A DNA stretch of 64,000 nucleotides from CAVVYA01 sp963752345 (lineage in GTDB: Bacteria; Pseudomonadota; Alphaproteobacteria; SMXQ01): the NCBI GenBank assembly GCA_963752345.1, contig CAVVYA010000002.1:620001-684000 (forward strand). The letters run 5' to 3'. A model generated the notes under the pieces. The model had not been told where the DNA came from. It made no database searches and saw only the letters and a program-made list of their open reading frames with translations. Shown here piece after piece: positions 51,617-61,765 of this stretch (position 1 is its first letter; every line of letters begins with the position of its first letter). A program made the position numbers and the translations under genes.

Positions 51617-53047
51617 GTGGCCGATAACAATTTCGACGTCATCGTGGTGGGCGGCGGTCCGGGCGGCTATGTCGCCGCGATCCGCGCCAGCCAGTTGAAG
51701 CTCAAGACCGCGCTGGTCGAGCGCGAGCATCTCGGCGGCATCTGCCTCAACTGGGGCTGCATCCCGACCAAGGCGCTGCTGCGCTCCTCCGAGATCCATC
51801 ATCTGTTCGAGCGCGCCGGCGACTTCGGTTTCGAGGTCAAGGACGTCAGCTTCGACGTGAAGAAGGTCGTCGCGCGCTCGCGCGGCGTCGCCGACCAGAT
51901 GAAAAAGGGCGTCGGCTACCTGATGAAGAAGAACAACGTCACGGTGTTCGACGGCCATGGCGCGCTTGATGGCACCGCCGGAGCCTTGCGCAAGCTCAAG
52001 GTCACCAAGGACGGCAAGGTGGTCGCGGAACTCACCGCCAAGCATGTCATCCTGGCGACCGGCGCGCGGGCGCGCACCATGCCGGGGCTCGAAGCCCGAC
52101 GGCAAGCTGGTGTGGACCTACAAGGAAGCCATGGTGCCCGACGCCATGCCGAAGTCGCTGCTGGTCGTCGGCTCGGGCGCCATCGGCATCGAGTTCGCGA
52201 GCTTCTACAACGACATGGGCGCCGACGTGACGGTGGTCGAAGTGCTCGACCGCGTGTTGCCGGTGGAGGACGAGGATATCTCCGCCTTCGCCCGCAAGTC
52301 GTTCGAGAAGCAGGGCATGACGATCCACACCGTCGGCGACGGTGAAGGCGCTCAAGCCGGGCAAGGCCAACGTCACCGCCACCATCGAGATCAAGGACAA
52401 GGACGGCAAGGCCAAGACCGAGACCGTGACCGTCGACCGCGTCATCCTCGCCGTCGGCATCGTCGGCAATGTGGAGAACCTCGGCCTCGAGAAGACCAAG
52501 GTGAAGGTCGAGCGTACCCACGTGGTGGTCGACGGATTTGCCGCGACCGGCGAGCCCGGCGTCTATGCCATCGGCGATCTCACCGGTCCGCCCTGGCTCG
52601 CCCACAAGGCGAGCCACGAAGGGCGTGACCTGCGTCGAGAAGATCGCCGGGCTCAAGGATGTCCATCCGTTCGAGACCGGCAATATTCCGGGCTGCACCT
52701 ATTGCCGGCCCCAGGTCGCCAGCGTCGGGCTGACCGAGAAGGCGGCCAAGGACAAAGGCTACCAGGTGAAGGTCGGCCGCTTCCCGTCCATCGGCAACGG
52801 CAAGGCCATCGCGCTCGGCGAGCCGGAAGGCCTGGTCAAGACGGTGTTCGACGCCAAGACCGGCGCGCTGCTCGGCGCCCATTTGATCGGCGCGGAGGTT
52901 ACCGAGCTGATCCAGGGTTTCGCCATCGCGCGCACGCTGGAGACCACCGAGGCCGAGCTGATGCACACCGTCTTCCCGCACCCGACCTTGTCCGAGATGA
53001 TGCACGAGTCGGTGCTTGACGCCTATGGTCGGGTCATCCACATCTAA
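51617..53047 (+). CDS. lpd: Dihydrolipoyl dehydrogenase E3 (three frameshifts)
   Basis: FAD-dependent E3 that reoxidises lipoamide, about 475 residues. FAD site VVGGGPGGYVAAIRASQL, redox-active disulfide GGICLNWGCIPTKALLRSS, NAD site LLVVGSGAIGIEFASFYND, second FAD motif VYAIGDLTGPPWLAHKA and the C-terminal catalytic His in HTVFPHPTLSEMMHE are all present. The frame steps by one extra base near 52097, 52337 and 52623 and returns to its first frame by the end. It starts at GTG 51617, 10 bp after pdhC. Confidence 0.94.
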
Positions 53048-53087
53048 GGACCAGCGTCACGGGGTACATGTTCTCCCGCCACCCGGA

Positions 53088-53195
53088 CACGCCCCCCGCA
53101 AGGGGGAGGGACGTTTAGAGGCCTCGGCTAGGGCACCTCCCACAAGAGGAGAGGTTTCTCAGCGCGGACCTCCTCCTCTCGACCGGGGGGAGGAT
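53088..53195. repeat. Cluster of G/C-rich hairpins between lpd and lipA
   Basis: Three short inverted repeats follow one another: CCCCC-GCAA-GGGGG type (about 53092-53106), ACCTC...GAGGT (about 53131-53151) and CCTCCTC...GGGGGGAGG (about 53170-53192). They resemble the CCTCCCCC/GGGGGAGG hairpin after eno, including a shared GAGG-TTTA or GAGG-ATCG trailer and a GTGGG tail. They look like an intergenic repeat family that may also end lpd transcripts. Confidence 0.5.
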
Positions 53196-53250
53196 CGAGG
53201 TGGGGGTGGCATCATCGCCGATTTTGGCGGTGTTACACGCGGAGCTATCG

Positions 53251-54183
53251 TTGAGCGACACGATCACCAAGGCGACGCCTCAGGAGGCCCCGAAGCGCCA
53301 GCCCAAGCCGGACTGGATCCGGGTCAAGGCGCCGACCTCGCGCGCCTACCACGAGACGCGCGCGCTGATGCGCGGGCTCAAGCTCAATACCGTGTGCGAA
53401 GAGGCGGCCTGCCCGAACATCGGCGAGTGCTGGGCCAAGAAGCACGCCACCGTGATGATCCTGGGCGACACCTGCACGCGCGCCTGCGCCTTCTGCAATG
53501 TGAAGACCGGCAAGCCCAACCTGGTCGATCCGCACGAGCCGGCCCATGTCGCCGAAGCGATCGCCAAGATGGGGCTCGAGCATGTGGTGATCACCTCGGT
53601 CGACCGCGACGACCTGGCGGACGGCGGCGCCGATCAGTTCGTCCAGGTCATCCGCGCCATCCGCCAGAGCTCGCCGGGCACCACCATCGAGGTGCTGACG
53701 CCCGATTTCCTGCGCAAGGACGGCGCCATCGAGGCGGTCGTCGCCGCCAAGCCCGACGTCTACAACCACAATCTGGAAACCGTGCCGCGGCTCTACGCCA
53801 CGATCCGTCCCGGCGCGCGCTATTTCCATTCGCTGAAGTTGCTCGACCGGGTCAAGCAGCTCGATCCATCGATCTTCACCAAGTCCGGCATCATGGTCGG
53901 GCTCGGAGAGGAGGCGGGCGAGGTGCATCAGGTGATGGACGACCTGCGCGCCGCCGACGTGGATTTCCTCACCATCGGCCAATATCTTCAGCCCACCCTC
54001 AAGCATGCCGAAGTGGCGCGCTTCGTCACGCCCGACGAATTCGCAGGCTATGCCGCCAAGGCGCGCGGCAAGGGCTTCCTGCTCGTCTCGGCGACGCCGC
54101 TCACCCGGTCGTCCTACCATGCGGGCGAGGACTTCAGCCGCCTGCGCGAGGCGCGCGAGAAGAAGCTGGCGGCGCGCACCTGA
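53251..54183 (+). CDS. lipA: Lipoyl synthase
   Basis: Radical SAM enzyme that inserts two sulfurs into octanoyl groups to form lipoyl cofactor for the PDH proteins encoded upstream; about 310 residues. The auxiliary cluster ligands are in CEEAACPNIGECW, the radical SAM cluster in CTRACAFCNVKTG, and the C-terminal Ser ligand in RSSYHAGEDF. The start is taken as TTG 53251, which has GGAG 6 bp upstream; GTG 53230 is an alternative, while upstream codons to 53200 run into the hairpin cluster. Confidence 0.94.
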   Translation: MSDTITKATPQEAPKRQPKPDWIRVKAPTSRAYHETRALMRGLKLNTVCEEAACPNIGECWAKKHATVMILGDTCTRACAFCNVKTGKPNLVDPHEPAHVAEAIAKMGLEHVVITSVDRDDLADGGADQFVQVIRAIRQSSPGTTIEVLTPDFLRKDGAIEAVVAAKPDVYNHNLETVPRLYATIRPGARYFHSLKLLDRVKQLDPSIFTKSGIMVGLGEEAGEVHQVMDDLRAADVDFLTIGQYLQPTLKHAEVARFVTPDEFAGYAAKARGKGFLLVSATPLTRSSYHAGEDFSRLREAREKKLAART

Positions 54184-54186
54184 TCC

Positions 54187-54669
54187 ATGCCGGTCCATAC
54201 CGAACAGCGCAGGCTGCCCTATACGCCGCAGCAGCTCTATTCCCTGGTCGCCGACATCGAGAAATATCCCGAGTTCCTGCCGTGGTGTGTCGGCGCGCGC
54301 ATCCGCGAGCGGCGCGGCAACGAGGTGGTCGCCGACATGGTGATCGGCTTCAAGATGATCCGCGAGAAATTCACCTCGCGCGTCACCCTGACGCCGCCGG
54401 GCGAGGGCAGGCCGGAAGGCCGCATCGACGTGGCCTATATCGACGGGCCGATGCGCCATATGCAGAACCGCTGGGTCTTCATTCCCAACCCGGACGGGTC
54501 GACCACCATCGACTTCTACGTCGATTTCGAATTCCGCTCGAAGATTCTGCAGAAGCTGATCGGCGCGCTGTTCCACGAGGCGGTGCGCCGCATGGTTGCC
54601 GCGTTCGATACGCGCGCGAAGGCGCTTTACGGACCGCACGCCGCCTCGCCGGCACCGAAACCGGTTTAA
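54187..54669 (+). CDS. RatA/COQ10-type START-domain protein
   Basis: 160-residue member of the polyketide cyclase/START family that includes RatA and Coq10. It opens RRLPYTPQQLYSLVADIEKY and has FLPWCVGARIRERRG and FYVDFEFRSKILQKLIGALF. The family either binds ubiquinone and aids respiration (Coq10) or, in E. coli, was reported as a ribosome-association toxin. Placed 3 bp after lipA in a respiratory cluster, a quinone-related role is more likely, by inference. Confidence 0.88.
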   Translation: MPVHTEQRRLPYTPQQLYSLVADIEKYPEFLPWCVGARIRERRGNEVVADMVIGFKMIREKFTSRVTLTPPGEGRPEGRIDVAYIDGPMRHMQNRWVFIPNPDGSTTIDFYVDFEFRSKILQKLIGALFHEAVRRMVAAFDTRAKALYGPHAASPAPKPV

Positions 54670-54700
54670 CACAGGCCCGCCAATGGCTTCCGACGGCCGC

Positions 54701-54757
54701 TTGACGTCCGTCTCGGCCCTTAATATAACCGTATAGTTATTTAACCTATCGGTTATA
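54701..54757 (+). promoter_or_regulatory. Promoter and dyad operator of the ArsR-SRPBCC pair
   Basis: TTGACG (54701-54706) and TATAAC (54724-54729) are 17 bp apart. The inverted repeat TATAACCGTATAG (54724-54736) / CTATCGGTTATA (54746-54757) starts in the -10 box and ends 2 bp before the ATG, differing by one inserted base between arms. ArsR-family dimers bind such sites and block their own promoter. Confidence 0.7.
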
Positions 54758-54759
54758 AA

Positions 54760-55134
54760 ATGATCTCATCCGACCGCCGCCTCGATGCCACCTTCCTCGC
54801 GCTCGCCGATCCGACACGGCGGGCGATTCTCGCGCGCCTGGCCTCCGGCGAGGCCTCCGTGACGGAGCTCGCCGAGCCCTTCGCCATGAGCCAGCCGGCG
54901 GTCTCCAAGCACCTCAAGATCCTCGAACGCGCCGGCCTGATCTCGCGCAGCCGCGACGCGCAACGCCGGCCGTGCCGGATCGAAGCCAAGCCGCTCGCCG
55001 ACGCCAACAGATGGCTGGAGAAGTATCGCCGGTTCTGGGACGGCAATTTCCAGCGGCTCGACGCGCTGCTCGACGAGATGAAGGCCGCTAAAACCATCCG
55101 TAGCCGGGGCAAGCGACAGAGGAGAATGACATGA
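54760..55134 (+). CDS. ArsR-family transcriptional regulator
   Basis: Winged-helix repressor of 124 residues. LALADPTRRAILARLASGE and the recognition helix FAMSQPAVSKHLKILERAGL are typical. No metal-binding Cys cluster is visible, so it belongs to the metal-independent group usually paired with SRPBCC proteins. The stop overlaps the next start by 4 bp. A dyad operator covers its promoter, indicating self-repression. Confidence 0.92.
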   Translation: MISSDRRLDATFLALADPTRRAILARLASGEASVTELAEPFAMSQPAVSKHLKILERAGLISRSRDAQRRPCRIEAKPLADANRWLEKYRRFWDGNFQRLDALLDEMKAAKTIRSRGKRQRRMT

Positions 55135-55640
55135 CCAACAGGCTGAGCGTCACCGCGAAAGGCGACCGCGAACTCGTCATGACACGCGTCTTCGATGCAC
55201 CGCGCGAACTGGTGTTCGACGCCTGGACCCAGGCCGATCTGCTCCGGCGCTGGCTGTGGGGGCCGGAGGAGTGGCCTTTGGTAGCCTGCGAGAGCGATCC
55301 GCGGGTCGGCGGCAAGCTGCGCCTGGTGTGGCGCAATGAAGCCAGCGGCAGGGACATGGGCATGAGCGGAATCTGGCGCGAGCTCAAGCGGCCCGAACGC
55401 ATCGTGCACAGCGAAATCTTCGACGAGGATTGGACCGGTGGCGAAGCGTGGGTGACCACGGTCCTGACTGAACAAGATGGCAGGACCACCATGACCCAGA
55501 CGATTCTCTATTCCTCGCGCGAGGCGCGCGACGGCGTGCTCAAATCGCCCATGGAGCAGGGCGCGGGCCTGAGCTACGACCGCATGGAGCGGTTCATGGC
55601 GTCGATGCAGCCCGGCGGAGGCGCACAGGGTCGAGCCTGA
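55131..55640 (+). CDS. SRPBCC (AHSA1-like) domain protein
   Basis: 169 residues with the START/AHSA1 fold: TRVFDAPRELVFDAWTQADL, RRWLWGPEEWPLVACESDPR, GGKLRLVWRNEASGRDMGM and a C-terminal helix MEQGAGLSYDRMERFMASM. The family binds small hydrophobic ligands; these ArsR-linked members are widespread and mostly uncharacterised. Coupled translation with the ArsR gene suggests that it senses or handles the signal that relieves repression. The pair lies between ratA and cinA and looks like an insertion in a conserved order. Confidence 0.87.
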   Translation: MTNRLSVTAKGDRELVMTRVFDAPRELVFDAWTQADLLRRWLWGPEEWPLVACESDPRVGGKLRLVWRNEASGRDMGMSGIWRELKRPERIVHSEIFDEDWTGGEAWVTTVLTEQDGRTTMTQTILYSSREARDGVLKSPMEQGAGLSYDRMERFMASMQPGGGAQGRA

Positions 55641-55692
55641 TCGCTGCGTTCGATCGGGACAAGCGTCGGCGCGCTGGCGGTGCCTCCGCTGG

Positions 55693-56185
55693 CTAGTCTG
55701 CCAGACTTCGCTGCACGAGCTTAAGTGCCGCGCGCACGGCAGCCATCCGCACGGCGGCGCGGTCGCCGGTGAAAATGCGCCGCTCATGCAAGGTGTCGCC
55801 GGCCTTTGCGCGCGCAGGCGAGATGCACGAGGCCGACCGGCTTGGTCGCGGTGCCGCCGCCGGGGCCGGCGATGCCGGTGACCGCGACGGCCACGTCGGC
55901 GGCGGAATGGGCGACGGCGCCTTCCGCCATGGCGCGCGCCACCGGCTCGCTCACCGCGCCATGGGCGATGAGCAGCTCGACGGGCACGCCGAGCAGATCG
56001 CATTTCGCCTGATTGGAATAGGTGACGAAGCCGCGCTCGACCACGTCGGACGAGCCGGCTATGTCGGTCAGCGCGCCGGCGACCAGTCCGCCGGTGCAGG
56101 ATTCCGCCGTCGCGAGCTTGAGGCCCGCCTGGCGCGCCGCGGTCAGCACCTCCTCGGCCAATATGCGCACCGCTTTAGGAAACAT
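55693..56185 (-). CDS. CinA C-terminal domain protein, nicotinamide-nucleotide amidase (one frameshift)
   Basis: Stand-alone CinA C-terminal domain (PncC type), about 163 residues, which deamidates nicotinamide mononucleotide. LKLATAESCTGGLVAGALTD and VAVAVTGIAGPGGGTATKPVG are diagnostic. An extra base near 55806 shifts the frame before AKAGDTLHERRIFTGDR; the true end is ...LKLVQRSLAD at 55693. The ATG overlaps the pgpA stop by 11 bp. Confidence 0.88.
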
Positions 56186-56682
56186 GCAGGTGCCCCGTGA
56201 GTAGCATCACCAGTTTGACGCCGAGCGCGGCATAGGCGGCGGCGAGCAGATCGTCGAGCATGACGCCGAGCCCGCCTTTGATGCTGCGGTCGGCCCAGCT
56301 CACCGGCCACGGCTTGACGATATCGAACAGGCGGAACAGCGCGAAGCCCGCCGCCATGCTGAACAGCGACAGCGGCACGACGGTGAGCACCAGCAGTTGC
56401 GCGGCGATTTCATCGATGACGATTTCGCCGGGGTCCTCGGCGCGCTGGTGGGCGACATAGACCTGGCCGGCCCAGATGCCGACCAGCGTCGAGCACGATG
56501 CCGGCGACGGCGATACCCGCGATGCCGGCGAATTCGTGAATCAGCCAGGCGAGCGGCAGGGCGGCAAGCGAGGCCCAGGTGCCTGGCGCGACCGGCAGAT
56601 GGCCGAGCCCGAATCCGGTGGCGATCAGCGAAGCGGGATGCCATGCCGGCAGGGCACGAAGCGAATTAGCCGGTTCGCTCAT
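56175..56682 (-). CDS. pgpA: Phosphatidylglycerophosphatase A (one frameshift)
   Basis: Membrane phosphatase of about 168 residues in phosphatidylglycerol synthesis. ATGFGLGHLPVAPGTWASLA is the family N-terminus; after an extra base near 56498 the frame continues TLVGIWAGQVYVAHQ, then GEIVIDEIAAQLLVL and FRLFDIVKPWPVSWADRSIK with the acidic motif GLGVMLDDLLAA. It lies between ispDF and cinA, all on one transcript by spacing. Confidence 0.92.
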
Positions 56683-56683
56683 G

Positions 56684-58019
56684 TCATTCGGCGCTGAACG
56701 GCAGGCGCACGGTGGCGACCGCCTGGGCGGCGATGCCTTCGCCGCGTCCGAGAGTGCCGAGCTTTTCGGTGGTCGTCGCCTTGACGCTGACGCGCGTCAG
56801 GGCGATGCCGAGCAGCTCGGCGACGCGCGCGCGCATGGCCTCGCGGTGCGGCCCGATCTTGGGGCGCTCGCAGATGAAGGTGACGTCGACATGGGCGATC
56901 ATGCCGCCCTGCGCCGCGACCAGCCCTGCGGCATGCTGCAGGAAGATCGCCGAATCGGCGCCGCGCCAGCGCGGGTCGCTCGGCGGAAAGTGGCTGCCGA
57001 TATCGCCGCTGCCGATGGTGCCGAGCAGCGCGTCGGTGATGGCGTGCAGCCCGACATCCGCGTCGGAATGGCCGACCAGCGCGTGATCGCTCGGCACGGG
57101 CAGACCGCAGAGCATGATGGTCGCCGCATCGCGCGCGCCGTCGGCCGCGAAGGCGTGCACGTCGAAACCCAGGGCGCTGCGCACGTCGGCGAGTGCGGCG
57201 GCGAGCTGGCGTTCGCCGCGCAACAGATCCGCCTCCGTGGTGATCTTGAAATTCGCGTCGCTGCCTGTGACCAGGGCGACCGGCAAACCGGCGCGTTCCA
57301 GGACGGCGGCGTCGTCGGTCAGCTCGCCCGCGCCGCCGTCGGCCGCGACGGCCTTGTGGGCCGCGAGAATATCCGCGAAACGAAAAGCCTGCGGCGTCTG
57401 GGCGTGCCACAGATCGGCGCGCGCCACGGTCCCGGCGATGAATCCGTCCGCGCCGCGCTTCAAGCTGTCGGTGACCGGGACCGCCGCGATGGCACCGGGG
57501 CTGGTTTCCAGGGCGGCGATGCTGCGCGCGATGGTCGCCTCGTCGACGAACGGCCGGGCGGCATCGTGGATCAGCACATGGCGCGGCGCCAAGTCGCTCA
57601 GGCTCTCGAGCCCGCGGCGCACCAATTCCTGGCGCGAGGCGCCGCCGCTGACCGGCGGCAACAGATCGAGCCCCGCGGTCGCCTGGTCGTAATGGGCGCG
57701 GTCGTCCGGATGGATCACCACCCGCACCGCGTCGACCTGGGGATGATTGCGGAACGCCAGGATCGCGCGGCGCAGCACCGGCATGCCGCCGAGCAGGCGA
57801 TATTGCTTCGGCGCTTCGCCGCCGGCCACGGCGCCGGCCGGGCCAGTTTGCAACGCGCCGTGCCCGTCAGTTTTCAACGCGCTGGCGCGCGCCGGTTTTT
57901 GACGCGCCCTGGGCGCCCGTCATGAGCGCGCCGCGCGTGTTGTCGTGAGACGCACTGCCCGCGCCGGCAAATCGGCTGCCGCGCCCCGCCGCGACGATCA
58001 AGGCGACACAGGCCGTCAT
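56684..58019 (-). CDS. ispDF: Bifunctional IspD/IspF with repeat insertion (one frameshift)
   Basis: Fused MEP-pathway enzyme, about 444 residues. IspD (CDP-ME synthesis) starts MTACVALIVAAGRGSRFAG and continues PKQYRLLGGMPVLRRAI, IHDAARPFVDEATIA, TPQAFRFADIL and DDAAVLERAG. IspF (cyclodiphosphate synthesis) follows from about residue 285: GFDVHAF zinc ligands, LVGHSDADVGLHAITDALL, GSHFPPSDPRW and VSVKATTTEKLG. Between GRGSRF and PKQY, where most IspD have under ten residues, about 50 residues are inserted, including five 8-residue repeats. One extra base near 57884 in the repeats breaks the frame, so a naive call would start at 57877 and lose the nucleotide-binding loop. The IspDF fusion is typical of alphaproteobacteria. 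Confidence 0.9.
57812..57932 (-). repeat. 24-bp degenerate tandem repeat inside ispD
   Basis: Five units of about 24 bp: 57909-57932, 57885-57908, 57860-57884 (25 bp), 57836-57859 and 57812-57835. On the coding strand each begins GGCGC or GCG and they encode GALMTGAQ, GASKTGAR, -ALKTDGH, GALQTGPA and GAVAGGEA. Bases differ between units but the Gly-Ala...Thr-Gly pattern is kept. The 25-bp third unit holds the extra base that shifts the frame. Confidence 0.75.
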
Positions 58020-58152
58020 GGATAATCTTGTCCTTCGCCAACAGAATTCGTCCGCGCGCACCCTAGACCCAACGACGCACCCTTGCCAATGGCCGCGCCA
58101 TGCCGGTAAACCGAAGCAGCCTCGGCAACCACGAGCCTGCTATACTGCCGCC

Positions 58153-58981
58153 ATGTCGTCCGGCCTGCTGTTCAGCCTTTCCGCCTTCGCCGCCATGCTG
58201 CCGGCAGCCCTCTATGGACTGCTGACGCGCGATCGCGGCGGCATGGCCGGTGCGCAGTTCTGGGCCCTGCTGGCCGTCGCCTTGGCGGGTGCGCTGGCGT
58301 GGACCTGGGCGCAATTCTCCAGCGGCTGGCACACCGGTTTTGCCGCGTCGCTCTGGCTCACCATCTCGGCGACGCTGCTGTTGTTTGCCGCTCTGAGCGC
58401 GCTGCTGCAGGAGGCCCGCAAGCTCGGCGTTCTGCTGTTGCCCTACCTGGCGCTGCTGGCACTGATCGCTTTGCTGTGGGAGCGGGCGCCGGAACGGGCA
58501 CTCGCGGCACCGCTCAGCCCATGGGCCGTGCTGCATATCGCGATGGCCATTCTCGCCTATGCCTTCGCCACTTTGGCGGCGGTCGCCGCGGTCGGCGTCA
58601 TCCTGCGCGAGCGGGCGCTCAAGGCGCGGGCCGGCAGAGGGGCAGGCGCCACATCGTGGCTGGCGGGCCTGCCCGCGGTGGTCGAGGGCGAACGGCTCCA
58701 GACGCGGCTGTTGCTCGCGGCGGCGATTATGCTCGCCGCCGGCATCGCCACCGGGATGGCGACCCAGATCGTCGAATTCGGTGCCTGGCTGCCGCTCAAC
58801 CACAAGGTCGTGTTGTCGCTGGTCGCCTTCGTCGTGGTCGTCGGCCTGCTGGTGCTGCATGTGCGTCTTGGGCTGGCCGGGACGCCGCGCTGCCCGAGTT
58901 CTGCTGGCCGCCTACCTATTGCTATCACTGGCCTATCCAGGCGTGAAATTCGTCACGGATGTCGTGATCGGGCCGCGCTGA
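58153..58981 (+). CDS. CcsA/HemX (YpjD)-like cytochrome c assembly membrane protein (one frameshift)
   Basis: About 275 residues with some eight membrane helices. HIAMAILAYAFATLAAVAAV and NHKVVLSLVAFVVVVGLLV, with their His residues and the HKVVLS motif, match the CcsA/ResC and HemX/YpjD family, which handles heme at the inner membrane. An extra base near 58881 shifts the frame after LGLAG; the correct end is LLAAYLLLSLAYPGVKF... to 58981. The ATG at 58153 begins the first helix; the open frame to 58018 overlaps ispD antisense. It diverges from ispDF. Its exact role here is unproven. Confidence 0.8.
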
Positions 58982-58998
58982 GCGGCTAAGCCCTTTAT

Positions 58999-59011
58999 AT
59001 TGCACTGCAAT
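58999..59011. promoter_or_regulatory. Short perfect palindrome upstream of ntrB
   Basis: ATTGCA-C-TGCAAT, a 6-bp dyad with a single central base, lies 18 bp past the ccsA-like gene and about 116 bp before ntrB, followed by a run of A. It could be a protein site in the ntr control region. Confidence 0.35.
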
Positions 59012-59085
59012 AAAAAACCTAGAAATTGGGTTGCAAAGGTGCGTTTGCGTCGATAGGATTGCTCAACAATTGGTCATCAAGCCCA

Positions 59086-59106
59086 TATGCACAATTTGTG
59101 TGCATA
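59086..59106. promoter_or_regulatory. NtrC-like dyad before ntrB
   Basis: TATGCACA (59086-59093) and TGTGCATA (59099-59106) are perfect inverted 8-mers with a 5-bp spacer, centred 31 bp before the ntrB start. The TGCAC...GTGCA form matches the core of NtrC sites. A site so near the start codon would suit autorepression of ntrBC. Confidence 0.5.
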
Positions 59107-59126
59107 GTCAGGGCGGAGGGGCAAGC

Positions 59127-60256
59127 TTGACGGCAGATTCAACTTTGCGGCGTCCCATGGCTACGGTCCTGAGCGCGTCTGAGCCGGTCCTCAACGCGCT
59201 GTCCGATCCGATCATGGTGATCGGGCGGGACGGCCGGATCGCCTATCTCAATCCGGCCACCGAGCAATTCTTTCAGGCCAGCGAATCCTTCCTGAGCGGG
59301 CGGCCGCTGCACGAGCTTTTGCCGGGCGACAGTCCGCTCTTTACGCTCATCGACCAGGTGCGCCAGACCGGCAGCAGCGTGTCGGAATACGGCGTCACGC
59401 TGGAAACGCCGCGCATCGGCTCGCACCTGCTGACGATCCAGGTCGCGCCGATCACCGAGATGGGGCGCAGTGAAAACGATGGCGCCGTCGTGGTCGTGTT
59501 CCACGAGCGTTCGATCGCGCTCAAGATGGACCGCCAGCTCAACCATCGCAACGTGGCGCGCTCGGTGACCGCGATGGCGGCGATCCTGGCGCATGAAATC
59601 AAGAATCCGCTGTCGGGAATTCGCGGCGCCGCGCAGTTGCTGGAAACCAACTGCGACGAGAACGACCGCACTTTGACACGCCTGATCATCGAGGAAACCG
59701 ACCGCATCTGCGGCCTGGTCGATCGCATGGAGATGTTCTCCGACAAGCCGCATATCGAGCGCGAGGCGGTCAACATCCACCAGGTGCTCGAGCATGTGCG
59801 CCGCATCGCCCAGAACGGCTTTGCCAAGCATGTGCGCTTCATCGAGAACTACGATCCGTCCTTGCCGCCGGTGCCCGGCAGTCGCGATCAGTTGATCCAA
59901 GTTTTCCTCAATCTGGTGAAAAATGCCGCTGAGGCGATGCCGGGCCAGGGCGGCGAGATCATCCTGTCCACCGCCTATCAGCATGGCGTGCGCCTCGCGC
60001 TTCCGGGCAGCGAGACGCGCACCCAGTTGCCGCTGCTGGTCAGCATCCAGGACAACGGCGAGGGCATTCCGGAGGATCTGCGTCCGCACCTGTTCGATCC
60101 CTTCGTCACCACCAAGGTCCATGGCACCGGCCTGGGTCTTGCATTGGTCGCCAAGATCATCGGCGACCATGGCGGCATCATCGAGTTCGCCAATCTGTCC
60201 AAGGGCACCGTGTTTCGCGTTCACCTTCCCATTCACCAGAACCAGGCGAGTGCTTA

Positions 60257-60257
<1 letters not shown>
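59127..60257 (+). CDS. ntrB: Nitrogen regulation sensor kinase NtrB
   Basis: Cytoplasmic histidine kinase of 376 residues that, with PII protein, sets NtrC phosphorylation according to nitrogen status. A PAS domain (DPIMVIGRDGRIAYLNPATE) is followed by the phospho-acceptor His in ILAHEIKNPLSGIRGAAQLL, the N box FLNLVKNAAEAMPGQGG, the G boxes IQDNGEGIPEDL and HGTGLGLALVAKIIGDHGG. The start is taken as TTG 59127 because GGAGGG lies 6 bp upstream; ATG 59157 is possible. The stop overlaps the ntrC ATG by one base. dusB, the usual upstream partner, is missing here. Confidence 0.95.
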
Positions 60258-61702
<1,445 letters not shown>

Positions 61703-61765
61703 CGTTCTTGTAACACCTGTGGCGTTTGCGCCACGGATGAGAGACGCGGGGCCGATAGTCGGCGG

